Shown piece by piece: positions 8,623 through 16,695 of a stretch of DNA of 64,000 bases (positions are counted from its first letter, which is position 1; each line of letters begins with the position of its first letter). The notes under the pieces are model-generated. The model worked only from the letters and a program-made list of their open reading frames with translations. It was not told where the DNA came from and did not search any database. Made by a program: the position numbers and the translations under genes. This DNA is from Bosea sp. ANAM02 (lineage in GTDB: Bacteria; Pseudomonadota; Alphaproteobacteria; Rhizobiales; Beijerinckiaceae), in the NCBI RefSeq assembly GCF_011764485.1, contig NZ_AP022848.1:2632001-2696000 (forward strand). The letters run 5' to 3'.

Positions 8623-8933
8623 CAAGGATAGCGCGACATATCTACAGTTTCGACATTCGTTCCGTTCGCTGGCTTTGGAACAAGAACATAATGCCAGGGC
8701 TCGGCCGGAACAGATGTTCCACTGAGAGCAATGGGAGGAAGGCCAATGATTTAGTCAGCTTCGCTCCGGGCCAGCCTCGGAGCGTGGAGGGGGCCTCGCC
8801 GCATCGGCGCTGCCAGACTCCGAAAATCAATGCGTTTTCATTCAATCGACGTCGTTCATGACGGTACGCGCAGCGCAGAAGAGAGGCGCGGAACCGGCAA
8901 GCAGCGATGTCTCCTGAGCAACAGGAGCGTATC

Positions 8934-9752
8934 ATGGGTCATCCTCAGCAGCAGCCTCAGCACAACAACGGCAACCAGGCTCAGGGCCAGCTTCAGGGTC
9001 AGGCCGAACTCCAGGCCCAGTTGCAGGGTCAAGGCCAGGGTCAGGGTCAGGGTCAGTCCCAGGGCCAGTCGCAATATGCCGGCCAGTACGCCGGGCAGGC
9101 CGTCGAGACCGACGTCTGGAACGCCAATGGCAACCTGAACGGTAACGGCAACCTGAACGGCAACGGCAATCTCAATGCCAATGGCAACGTCAACTACAAC
9201 GAGATCGGCAACGAGATCGACAATCACGTCAATACCTGTGTCGACGTGAATGTGAAGGTCGATGTCGATGCGGCCAGCGAGCCGCCGGCCCCCGCCGGCC
9301 CGATCGATCCTGACACGATCGACATCGAGACGATCAGCCAGATCAGCAACTCGATCATCATGCCCGACGTCGTCTATCAGTCGGTCTCGACGGGCAACGC
9401 GTTCAATCTCGACCAGGTCAACAACCTGACCGATAATGATGTTCTGTCCAGCCCGAGCGTGAGCTACAGTGCGGGCGGCCTGTCGGATGCGTGCTGCTGG
9501 GATCCCTGCGGCTCCGATCCGAATTCGGTCGGCGACTTCACGATGACTGCCGGCGCGACGGGTGGCAACGCGACCGCCAGCATCGGCTCGCTCAGCGGCG
9601 ATGACGGCGACTTCGGTGGCGCTGCTGCGGCCACGGCTTCCGCCAGCGTCAACCAGGAAGCCTTCACCCAGTCGATCGTCCAGGGTGCGAACATCCAGTT
9701 CAACTCGGTCGATGTGACGATGGTCGCCGGGGACGCGTACGACTCCCTGTAA
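8934..9752 (+). CDS. Q/G- and N/G-repeat protein, putative type I secretion substrate
   Basis: 272 residues, not a named family. Order: Gln/Gly-rich tract (4-55) with a run of GQ dipeptides; hexapeptide NGNLNG-type repeats (63-87); an acidic linker; a region with LDQVNNLTDND (159-169); a cysteine cluster DACCWDPCG (185-193); a Gly/Ala/Ser-rich stretch; and a C-terminus QFNSVDVTMVAGDAYDSL. The QVN..DND and GDAYD elements are the same motifs repeated in the next gene's product. There is no Sec signal peptide and no RTX nonapeptide. An AGGAG ribosome-binding site six bases before ATG 8934 fixes the start over the upstream in-frame ATG 8907. Linked T1SS genes suggest export; function is unknown, with surface fibre or adhesin as a guess. 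Confidence 0.75.
   Translation: MGHPQQQPQHNNGNQAQGQLQGQAELQAQLQGQGQGQGQGQSQGQSQYAGQYAGQAVETDVWNANGNLNGNGNLNGNGNLNANGNVNYNEIGNEIDNHVNTCVDVNVKVDVDAASEPPAPAGPIDPDTIDIETISQISNSIIMPDVVYQSVSTGNAFNLDQVNNLTDNDVLSSPSVSYSAGGLSDACCWDPCGSDPNSVGDFTMTAGATGGNATASIGSLSGDDGDFGGAAAATASASVNQEAFTQSIVQGANIQFNSVDVTMVAGDAYDSL
8976..9195 (+). repeat. Tandem coding repeats: CAGGGT-type hexamers then 18-bp NGNLNG units
   Basis: From about 8976 to 9070 the DNA is built of 6-bp units close to CAGGGT/CAGGGC encoding Gln-Gly. From about 9123 to 9195 it is built of 18-bp units encoding six-residue N-G-N-L-N-G blocks. Such arrays can expand or contract by slippage in whole codons, so length variation between strains is expected. 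Confidence 0.75.
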
Positions 9753-9770
9753 GACCTGGCCAGACAAGCG

Positions 9771-9797
9771 GACCGCGCGGGCTCCCCCCGCGCGGTC
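9771..9797 (+). terminator. Strong hairpin after the Q/N-rich gene
   Basis: A perfect 11-bp GC stem (GACCGCGCGGG / CCCGCGCGGTC) with a 5-base loop starts 18 bp after the stop codon. Only a weak T content follows (TCTTCGCTCT). It could act as a partial terminator or a 3' stabiliser, making the first gene's transcript more abundant than the downstream secretion genes. Confidence 0.6.
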
Positions 9798-9884
9798 TTC
9801 GCTCTGGCATTCCGTTTCTCATGCGCGACATGCGTATGGACTTCTCCCGCCCGGCGCGAGCCGGACGCAGCGGAGGATCGTGCC

Positions 9885-11882
9885 ATGCAAGCTGGCGGCA
9901 TTACCGAGACCATCTGGCATTTCATCGGCTATCTGCATCTCGCTGACACTGTGGCGCGCGCGCCCGTCTTCTATGATGGCGATCCGCCTCCGGCGCTCCC
10001 GCTCGACGCGCCCGATTTTATGCGCGAGCCGCTTCGAGGCCTTGCTTTCGACGAGCTGGTCTCGCTTCCGACTGCCAGCCCGCAGCCGCTGGCGGCCCAT
10101 CCGCAGTCGAGCCTGGGCCAGGCCTTGTCGCCGGCCGGGTTCGGTCTTCCGGGCCGGGCCTTGCCGTCCCTGCCGCCGCCGCTGAAGCCCGTCCCGTTTC
10201 AAGTCGAAGAGCATGGCATCGGCCTGCGCGCGCCGTCGCGTGTGATCTCGGTCGAATACAAGGACGGCGGCGTCGAGAACCTGATTCAGATCCGCCAGGC
10301 CAATGTCGCGAGCGACCGCGATCTGATCACCTCGGACGATATCCGCTATGCCGATGGCAGCGTCGTGGTTCCCGAGGAATGGCAGCTTGCCGATCGCTTC
10401 GCCGCGCTGATCGGCGAAGCGAACGATGTCGTGCCGGATGGCATTCCCGATATGACTACGGCCCTCCAGTTCGGGACCGAGAGCGTCGTCGCGATGGTTT
10501 CCGGCCGCGACGCGGCCTGGGCCGAAACCGGCAGCCCCTATCCTGACGGCCGCGCGACGGGCACGGCGCCGGAAGGGCGCATCGTCGACGGTGTCGCCAA
10601 CGCTCCCGACCCTTACGCGCCGACATCGCTCGACATCGCGCCGTGGCGGCCGCAGGAGACGCCCGACGATGCGCCGGTCGAGCACGCGGTGGAGGCGAAG
10701 CTCGATCTCGCCGCTCCGACGGGAGGCGTCGCGACGATCGCCGAAACCGGCCTGAATGCACAGGTGAATGCCGCAGTCATCGTCGACGCCAACGAGGCCG
10801 TCGGCTCGATGATGGTCGGCGGTGACTATTTCTACAGCCGCGGCATCGTCCAGGTGAACATCCTGGTCGACAACGACCATGTCGACATCGCCGTCGCCGG
10901 CGATCTTTCGCCGCTCGCGAAGACCGCAGGCAACGAGGTCCACAACATCGCCGAGTTCATCACGCATGAATCGACGATCTCTGTGCGCGGCGCCACGGGC
11001 ACACCACACTGGGTCGTCGACGTGATGTCCGGGGACTTCTACGACGTGAAGTCGATCGTCCAGTTCAACGGGCTCGACGACAACGACCGGACGGTGCAGG
11101 CAGAGGGCGGAACCTATTTCAACCTTGGGACGGGTTCGAACCTGCAGATCAACCTGGCCAAGGTCTTCGGGGTCGACAGTTACGACATCATCATCATCGG
11201 CGGAAACTATCACCGGGCGGACTGGATCTACCAGTACAACATCATGCTCGACCCCGATTCCGCCAAGCTCTTCAGCACCGGCGGCGACGGCAGCGAGACG
11301 ACGGTCACGACCGGTCTCAACAGCCTGACCAACAAGGCCACCATCGAAACCTACGATGCGCCGGCCTTCAAGCCGATGCTCGGTGCCCATCACGACCTGA
11401 TGGACCTGCTGGCGGATGGCGCGACCATCCTCATTCCCGATGCCGACTGGCAGCTCTACGGCAGCGCCTCGGGCACGCTGAATATCCTTTACGTTTCCGG
11501 CGACTATTACGACGTCAACGTCATCACGCAGGTGAACTTCCTGATCGATGGCGACCAGAGCATCCAGGCCAGTGCCAAAGAAGGCACCGAGCAGGGCGTC
11601 GCGGCCGGCGGCAACAGCGCGCTCAACGAAGCGGTCATCGTCGATCCCGGTCTCCTCTCGACCTCCAACTATCTCGGCGGCGACGCTTACGAAGAGGCCG
11701 TGCTGATCCAGACCAACATCGTCACCGACAGCGACACCGTCACGATCCATGACACGACCACGCTGGTGCCGGAGCTCGTCGCCTTCGCCCAGAACGCCGC
11801 ACAGGAGCCGGAGCCGGATTGCCCGCCCGTGCAGACCGTCGATCCCCAGCAGGATCACCTGACGTCGAGCATCATGGTTTGA
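9885..11882 (+). CDS. Large modular repeat protein, putative type I secretion substrate
   Basis: 665 residues without recognised domains and without a Sec signal. Residues about 30-110 are Pro/Ala-rich. From about 290 to 625 there are five divergent modules of the form N-x3-N-x-A ... (G/S)G(D/N)(Y/F/A)(Y/F/H) ... (I/L)xQxN-x2-x-D-x-D. The GGD-like cores start at residues 312, 382, 439, 538 and 598. A weaker copy (LIQIRQANVASDRD) lies near 133. Asp/Asn-rich ends of the modules could bind calcium, but the RTX consensus GGxGxDxUx is absent. The C-terminus is Pro/Glu/Asp-rich and ends LTSSIMV. It lies 43 bp before the T1SS ATPase gene. Size and repeats suggest a secreted surface or matrix protein; no function is proven. 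Confidence 0.75.
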   Translation: MQAGGITETIWHFIGYLHLADTVARAPVFYDGDPPPALPLDAPDFMREPLRGLAFDELVSLPTASPQPLAAHPQSSLGQALSPAGFGLPGRALPSLPPPLKPVPFQVEEHGIGLRAPSRVISVEYKDGGVENLIQIRQANVASDRDLITSDDIRYADGSVVVPEEWQLADRFAALIGEANDVVPDGIPDMTTALQFGTESVVAMVSGRDAAWAETGSPYPDGRATGTAPEGRIVDGVANAPDPYAPTSLDIAPWRPQETPDDAPVEHAVEAKLDLAAPTGGVATIAETGLNAQVNAAVIVDANEAVGSMMVGGDYFYSRGIVQVNILVDNDHVDIAVAGDLSPLAKTAGNEVHNIAEFITHESTISVRGATGTPHWVVDVMSGDFYDVKSIVQFNGLDDNDRTVQAEGGTYFNLGTGSNLQINLAKVFGVDSYDIIIIGGNYHRADWIYQYNIMLDPDSAKLFSTGGDGSETTVTTGLNSLTNKATIETYDAPAFKPMLGAHHDLMDLLADGATILIPDADWQLYGSASGTLNILYVSGDYYDVNVITQVNFLIDGDQSIQASAKEGTEQGVAAGGNSALNEAVIVDPGLLSTSNYLGGDAYEEAVLIQTNIVTDSDTVTIHDTTTLVPELVAFAQNAAQEPEPDCPPVQTVDPQQDHLTSSIMV

Positions 11883-11925
11883 AGCGCAAGAAAAAGACGC
11901 GGCAAGACAAAGACGGGGACGGGGC

Positions 11926-14007
11926 ATGAGCGAGAAGAGCGAAGCAACACCGCCAGTCAGACCGGCTCCAGCCGGCTCCACGCCACTGCGCCTGCATGGT
12001 CTGCCGCAGGCCGTCGGGCTGGCGAGCGTCGCGCCCGCGGCAACGGCCAACAGCAACAGCCGCGTCGCCCTGCCGCCAGTCGATCCGCCCCCGTCTTCGG
12101 CAGGCGCCACCACCACCCGCGCCGATGCGCGCGGCGACAGCCAGTCACCGCCCGAGCCGGTTCCGCTGCGCCCGAGGCCGGAATCCGAGCCGCCCAAGAC
12201 CGCTCATGACGGTGATCGCGGCGGCAAGGGCCGTGGTGGCGGCGGGGGAGGCGGCGGTGGTGGCTCGGGGCGCGGCACGCCGATTGAGCAGCGCCTCGGC
12301 GATCGCGACTTCAAGCAGGTTCTCGGCCCTGGCCTTGCGGGCGCCCGGCACAATCTGGCGATCGTGGCGGTGTTCTCCGTCGTGGTGAACACGCTGGTGC
12401 TCGCCGTGCCGGTCTATCTTTTCCAGATGTCGGATCGTGTGCTGACCAGCCGCAGCCTCGATACCCTGATGATGCTGTCGCTGATCGTCATGGTCGCGAT
12501 CGGCGCGCATGTGCTGCTCGACATGGTGCGCCGCTTCATCCTGATGCGCGTGGCGGTCGATGTCGAAAGCCGGCTCGGCGGCCCGGTGCTCGCCGCCGCG
12601 GCCAAGGCCGCGCAGACCGGCTCCAACCGCGAATTCCAGACGCTGGCCGATCTCCAGCAGATCCGCAGCTTCCTGACGGGCCCCGTGATCCTGACGATGC
12701 TCGACGCGCCGACGGCGCCGATCTATCTGCTGGCTGTTTTCCTGATCCACCCGCATCTGGGTTACATCGTCACGGTTGCGGCGATCGTTCTCTTCGTCAT
12801 CGCCTATTTCAACCAGCAGTTCACCGCCGTGCCCTTTGCGCGCTCCAGCGCCTTCACGACGCGCGCGAACCTGCAATCGGAGGCGATGTCACGCAACGCG
12901 CAGGTGATCAACGCCATGGGCATGATTCCCGAAGGCGTGCTGATGTGGGGCCGCGAGACGGCGGAATCCCTCAAGGCGCAGGTCAGCGCTCAGGACCGAA
13001 ACATCCTCATGACCGGCGTCTCGAAATTCTTCCGCCTGGGCACGCAGGTCGCGATGCTCGGCTGGGGCGCCATGCTCTCGCTCGAAGGCCAGCTGACCGG
13101 CGGCATGGTCATTGCCTCTTCGGTCGTCGCCGGTCGTGCGTTGGCTCCGATGGAGGGCACGATCGAGGGCTGGCGCAGCTTCATCCATGCGCGAGCCGCC
13201 TTCCAGCGAGTCAAGGCGCTGTTGCAGGCGTCGCCGCTCAATCTCGACCGGTTGAAGCTGCCGAGCCCGAAGGGGCGTCTCGACGTCGAGCGCATCCTCT
13301 ATGTGCCGCCGCCGAACAAGAAGGTCATCCTGAACGGCATCAGCTTCAGTCTCGAGCCCGGCGACTCGCTCGCCATCGTCGGCGCCTCCGGCTGCGGGAA
13401 GTCGACCCTCGCCCGCATGCTCGTCGGCTCGATCGCGCCGACCGCCGGCACCGTGCGCCTCGACAAGATGGAGCAGCGCAACTGGGACCCGCGCCAGTTC
13501 GGCGAGAATGTCGGCTATCTCCCGCAGGACGTGCAGCTCTTTCCGGCCTCGATCAAGGCCAACATCGCCCGCATGCGGGAGGATGCCTGCGACGCCGATG
13601 TCTTCGAGGCGGCCGAGATCGCCGATATCCATGAGATGGTCGCGCAGTTCACCCATGGCTACGAGACGCAGATCGGCATCGACGGTGCTCCGCTTTCGGG
13701 CGGGCAGAAGCAGCGACTCGGCCTGGCGCGGGCCTTCTACGGCAATCCCCGGCTGGTCGTGCTCGACGAGCCGAACTCCAATCTCGACGTGCTGGGCGAG
13801 GCTGCTCTCGCCCGCGCTTTCCAGCGCGCGAAGAACCGCGGCATGACCGTGATCGCCGTCACGCAGCGTCCGGCACTGCTGCGCAGCGTCGACAAGATCA
13901 TGATGATCAAGGACGGCGCGGTGCAGGCGATCGGCGCCCGCGACGAGATCCTGCCGATGATCGTCGGTCAGCGCAGCATCGACGGCGGTGCGCCGCGGCC
14001 GCAGTGA
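11926..14007 (+). CDS. Type I secretion system permease/ATPase (PrtD/PrsD/HlyB type)
   Basis: 693 residues. After a Pro-rich, then Gly-rich (ten consecutive Gly) N-terminal extension of about 115 residues comes a six-helix ABC exporter domain (about 135-420) beginning RHNLAIVAVFSVVVNTLVLAVPVYLFQMSDRV in the PrtD/LapB manner. The ATPase follows: Walker A GASGCGKST at about 486, signature LSGGQKQRLGLARAF at 590, Walker B LVVLDEP at 610. No C39 peptidase domain is present, so substrates are not expected to be cleaved at a Gly-Gly leader. With the HlyD-type gene it forms the inner-membrane part of a T1SS; no TolC-like gene is in the window. The low-complexity extension is unusual; such extensions in RTX transporters can replace the C39 domain. 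Confidence 0.92.
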   Translation: MSEKSEATPPVRPAPAGSTPLRLHGLPQAVGLASVAPAATANSNSRVALPPVDPPPSSAGATTTRADARGDSQSPPEPVPLRPRPESEPPKTAHDGDRGGKGRGGGGGGGGGGSGRGTPIEQRLGDRDFKQVLGPGLAGARHNLAIVAVFSVVVNTLVLAVPVYLFQMSDRVLTSRSLDTLMMLSLIVMVAIGAHVLLDMVRRFILMRVAVDVESRLGGPVLAAAAKAAQTGSNREFQTLADLQQIRSFLTGPVILTMLDAPTAPIYLLAVFLIHPHLGYIVTVAAIVLFVIAYFNQQFTAVPFARSSAFTTRANLQSEAMSRNAQVINAMGMIPEGVLMWGRETAESLKAQVSAQDRNILMTGVSKFFRLGTQVAMLGWGAMLSLEGQLTGGMVIASSVVAGRALAPMEGTIEGWRSFIHARAAFQRVKALLQASPLNLDRLKLPSPKGRLDVERILYVPPPNKKVILNGISFSLEPGDSLAIVGASGCGKSTLARMLVGSIAPTAGTVRLDKMEQRNWDPRQFGENVGYLPQDVQLFPASIKANIARMREDACDADVFEAAEIADIHEMVAQFTHGYETQIGIDGAPLSGGQKQRLGLARAFYGNPRLVVLDEPNSNLDVLGEAALARAFQRAKNRGMTVIAVTQRPALLRSVDKIMMIKDGAVQAIGARDEILPMIVGQRSIDGGAPRPQ

Positions 14008-14008
14008 G

Positions 14009-14277
14009 TAAGAGCCCCTAACAAAACCCGGAGTGGTCTCGATGGGCCTTGGAGGAGCCGAATGCCATAAGGAGCGCGCAGCCGATATCCATCGATATCG
14101 GCAAGTCGCTCCGACGCCGCAGGCGGCCCTCCAAAGCCCACCTTCGGCGCCGGGAATTCGACCGCCCGCGGCGTCGCGGCGCTTGCCGATACCAACGGTA
14201 TCGGCTGCACCCCGCTTCTGGCGGAGCGGACGAATTGCCGGCGTCGAGACCCCTCCGGGTTTTGTTAGGGGCTCTTA
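14009..14277. mobile_element. MITE-like palindromic element with perfect 25-bp terminal inverted repeats
   Basis: Bases 14009-14033 (starting TAAGAGCCCCTAACAAAACC) are the exact reverse complement of 14253-14277. After one mismatch the arms continue for another 8 bp (14035-14042 with 14244-14251). Inside, CCGATATC-N4-GATATCGG (near 14081-14100) and CCGATACC-N3-GGTATCGG (near 14186-14204) form a second, imperfectly paired nested palindrome, each itself a hairpin. No coding capacity. Both ends are TA, as expected if a Tc1/IS630-type transposase mobilised it at a TA target; that family link is inference. It separates the ATPase and adaptor genes of the secretion operon and would be transcribed as one long hairpin. 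Confidence 0.7.
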
Positions 14278-14294
14278 GCGAGGGGAGTGGGGAA

Positions 14295-15635
14295 ATGAGC
14301 GTTCAGCCCATGTCGCAGCCCTGGTACGCCGATGTGCCGCGCAGCACGCGATCGGCGACGATCGGCGGCCTGGTCATCATGGGCATCACCGTGATGGGGT
14401 TCGGGGTCTGGGGCAACACGGCGCCGATCGCCGGCGCGGTGATCGCCACCGGCGTTTTCGTGACCACCGGCCAGAACAAGACGATCCAGCATCTGGAAGG
14501 CGGCGTGATCCGCGAGATCCTCGTGCGCGAGGGCGATGTCGTCTCACCCGGCCAGCCGCTGGTGAAACTGGACGATACCTCGGCCCGCGCCGAGTTGCGG
14601 CGCCATGAGCTCAAGCTCTACCGCCTCGAGATGATCGAGGCGCGGCTCAAGGCGGAGATCGTCGGCCTCAACGACTTCACCCGGCCGCAGCATCTGGTCG
14701 CACAACGGGACGACCCCGACATCGCCGCCCTGTTCGAGTCACAGCGCCTGGCTTTCCATGCGCGGCGCAACAATCTGGCCAGCGAGATCGCGGCCCATCA
14801 GAAAAGCATCGACGCGCTCGAAGAGAAGATCGCCGGCAGCAAGGTGCAGCTCGCCGGCGTCGAGAAGCAGTCGCAGTTGCTGAAGGAGGAACTGGAGGGC
14901 AAGCAGGCGCTGCTGCAGCGCGGTTATATCCGCAAGCCGGAAGTGCTCTCGCTGCAGCGCCTGGCGGCCAATCTCGCCGGCGAGGCGGGGCGCATCACCG
15001 GCGACATCGGCGACGCCCGCGAGCGCATCGCACGTTCCGTCGAGCAGATCGACGGCGTCCGCAAGAACGCGCAGAAGCTCGCCTCGGACCAGTTCCAGGA
15101 AGTCAGCGCGGAGCTCAACGACGTGCGGGAGCGTATCCACACGGTGAAGGGCGTGCTCGACCGATCCAGCATCACGGCTCCGGTCAAGGGCACGGTGGTG
15201 AAGCTGCGCTATCATACCTCCGGCGGCGTGATCGAAGCCGGCAAGAACATCATGGAGATCGTCTCGCTGCAGGACGAGCTCATCATCGAGGCGCGCGTGC
15301 GCCCGCAGGACATAGACAAGATCAAGCACAGCCAGCTCGCCAGCGTGCGGCTGACCGCGCTCAACCAGCGCGTCACGCCCATGGTCAGCGGGCGCGTCAT
15401 CTACATCTCGGCCGATGCGCTGCCCGACGAGAAGCAGCGCGCCTATCCCGGCGTTCCCGATCTCTATGTCGTGCGCGCCCGTCTCGATCCAAATGGCGTG
15501 GCCGCCATCCCCGACTTCCAGCCGACGCCGGGAATGCCCGCCGACGTCTATATCCAGACGCATGAGCGCACGTTCTTCGAGTATCTGATGCAGCCGCTGA
15601 AGGACAGCATGGCCCGCGCCTTCCGCGAGACCTGA
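14295..15635 (+). CDS. HlyD/PrtE/PrsE-type membrane fusion protein of the T1SS
   Basis: 446 residues. Short cytoplasmic N-terminus, one membrane span (about 17-40), then the biotinyl-lipoyl-like half VFVTTGQNKTIQHLEGGVIREILVREGDVVSPGQPLVKLDD. A long coiled-coil hairpin covers about 95-285, and the second lipoyl half and beta-barrel include ITAPVKGTVVKLRYHTSGGVIEAGKNIMEIV. The C-terminus is the usual conserved PGMPADVYIQTHERTFFEYLMQPL. It bridges the inner-membrane ATPase to an outer-membrane TolC-type channel. ATG 14295 follows GAGGGGAG; the frame is open upstream only because it reads through the MITE-like element. Confidence 0.92.
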   Translation: MSVQPMSQPWYADVPRSTRSATIGGLVIMGITVMGFGVWGNTAPIAGAVIATGVFVTTGQNKTIQHLEGGVIREILVREGDVVSPGQPLVKLDDTSARAELRRHELKLYRLEMIEARLKAEIVGLNDFTRPQHLVAQRDDPDIAALFESQRLAFHARRNNLASEIAAHQKSIDALEEKIAGSKVQLAGVEKQSQLLKEELEGKQALLQRGYIRKPEVLSLQRLAANLAGEAGRITGDIGDARERIARSVEQIDGVRKNAQKLASDQFQEVSAELNDVRERIHTVKGVLDRSSITAPVKGTVVKLRYHTSGGVIEAGKNIMEIVSLQDELIIEARVRPQDIDKIKHSQLASVRLTALNQRVTPMVSGRVIYISADALPDEKQRAYPGVPDLYVVRARLDPNGVAAIPDFQPTPGMPADVYIQTHERTFFEYLMQPLKDSMARAFRET

Positions 15636-15677
15636 TGTCCGGCGCGTCGACCGGCATGATCGCCCTCAGGCCGGTCG

Positions 15678-15728
15678 GGACGGCGGTTTCCCTGGTGCTC
15701 CCCGCGCCAGGGAAACTGTGCGCCGTCC
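15678..15728. terminator. Bidirectional hairpin between convergent genes
   Basis: GTTTCCCTGG (15686-15695) pairs with CCAGGGAAAC (15707-15716), and the flanking GGACGGCG (15678-15685) pairs with CGCCGTCC (15721-15728) across a 4-base bulge. It lies between the adaptor-gene stop and the convergent IclR gene end. It has no T-tract, so it is a probable terminator or 3' stabiliser and not a textbook intrinsic terminator. Confidence 0.55.
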
Positions 15729-15756
15729 GAGCCGCCGCGTTTCCATCGCGCGGCAG

Positions 15757-16599
15757 CTAGCCATATTTGCGGCCCGCGGTGAGATGGCCGGGACGCCAGC
15801 CGAGCTTGTCCTCGATGCGCCGGGCGGCGTCCTTCACCGCCTCGACGAAATTCGCATGCTCCTCGGTCACGCGGAACTCCGGCAGCACGATCGACACGGT
15901 GATCGGGCAGGCGCCGGCCTCGTCCAGCACGGGCGCTGCGATACAGGCGACCGCGTAGTCCGATTCACCGGCCTGGATCCACACGCCCGTGGCGAGGGCC
16001 TCGCGTGATTGATCCAGCAGAAGCGCCGTGTCCGTGACGGCGCGTCCGGTCGGCGAGGCCTTGGCGCTCTTGCGGAAGAGGGCGGTCCGCTCGGCCTCGT
16101 CGAGCCCGGCGACGAGCAATCGGCCGGAAGCCGTCCAGTTCAGGGGCACGCGCGTGCCGACGCGGGAGGTGATGACGAAATGGCCGGGGCCTTCGGCCAT
16201 CGCCTCGACCACCATCATGCCGCCGTCGCGGCCGCAGATCTGCACGGTCTCGCCGACCTCGCGCGCCAGCACATGCATCTCGTGCGTCGCGACATTGATG
16301 ACCTGGAGATCGCGCGCATAGGCGAGGCCGTAATGGTAGAGCCGCGGCCCGAGCCAGACGCCGCCATCGCCGGAGCGCGCCAGCAGATTCTTGTCGAGAA
16401 GGTCCTCGACGATGGCATAGACCGTCGAGAGCGGTGCGCCGATCGCGCGGGCGACCTCGTAGGCGGTCTGGGCCCGGCCCTCCTGCTGGAGATGGTCGAG
16501 GATCTGCACGGCGCGGTCGATGCCGCTGACGCGCGAGCGCCGCGGCGTTGCGGCCTCCGCCTCGCTTCCCTTGACTGGCATCGTCGTGGCTTTGCTCAT
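15757..16599 (-). CDS. IclR family transcriptional regulator
   Basis: 280 residues from ATG 16599; an alternative ATG at 16641 adds 14. The N-terminal winged helix includes GIDRAVQILDHLQQEGRAQTAYEVARAIGAPLSTVYAIVEDLLDKNLL. The C-terminal IclR effector domain (about 90-270) includes PLNWTASGRLLVAGLDEAE and the cluster DYAVACIAAPVLDE. The family controls catabolic operons in response to small aromatic, sugar-acid or amino-acid metabolites. It is the last gene of a minus-strand series (binding protein, DppB, DppC, amidohydrolase, IclR) and is the obvious candidate regulator for it. Confidence 0.88.
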   Translation of the reverse strand: MSKATTMPVKGSEAEAATPRRSRVSGIDRAVQILDHLQQEGRAQTAYEVARAIGAPLSTVYAIVEDLLDKNLLARSGDGGVWLGPRLYHYGLAYARDLQVINVATHEMHVLAREVGETVQICGRDGGMMVVEAMAEGPGHFVITSRVGTRVPLNWTASGRLLVAGLDEAERTALFRKSAKASPTGRAVTDTALLLDQSREALATGVWIQAGESDYAVACIAAPVLDEAGACPITVSIVLPEFRVTEEHANFVEAVKDAARRIEDKLGWRPGHLTAGRKYG

Positions 16600-16695
16600 T
16601 TCCGGGCTTTCATGCCTGCCGCGTACCGTTTCAAACGGCATCGCCCCGCTTCGGTTTCCATCGGGGCCAACCTCTCTCCCTTGCCGGGCGTTTCG

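Larger units (their letters stand above)
8350..8933. promoter_or_regulatory. 584-bp A/T-richer intergenic region upstream of the secretion operon
   Basis: No credible gene is found here; the 97-codon minus-strand frame inside has no family resemblance. The region is clearly richer in A/T than the rest of the window. It contains two direct copies of TAGCAACAGGTT (8465-8476 and 8508-8519), a CTTGGG/CCCAAG inverted repeat (8482-8506), and GTCAAC-N7-GTTGAC (8604-8622). It probably holds the promoters of both flanking genes and regulator sites. A/T-rich upstream regions of surface and exopolysaccharide genes in Rhizobiales are often MucR/Ros targets; that link is inference. Confidence 0.5.

Noticed and set aside
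8642..8935. 97-codon minus-strand frame upstream of the secretion operon
   Set aside because: No ribosome-binding site, no homology pattern, and it lies in a region rich in regulatory repeats.
8976..9195. Regular short repeats considered as a CRISPR array
   Set aside because: Repeats are 6 and 18 bp without spacers and are in-frame coding repeats; no cas genes nearby.
8934..11882. RTX toxin or classical RTX adhesin
   Set aside because: No GGxGxDxxx nonapeptide is present in either protein, despite the linked type I secretion genes.
9819..12197. Minus-strand open frame of 792 codons across the secretion locus
   Set aside because: High-GC antisense shadow of the 665-aa repeat protein gene; the plus strand has coherent repeats, start and ribosome-binding site.
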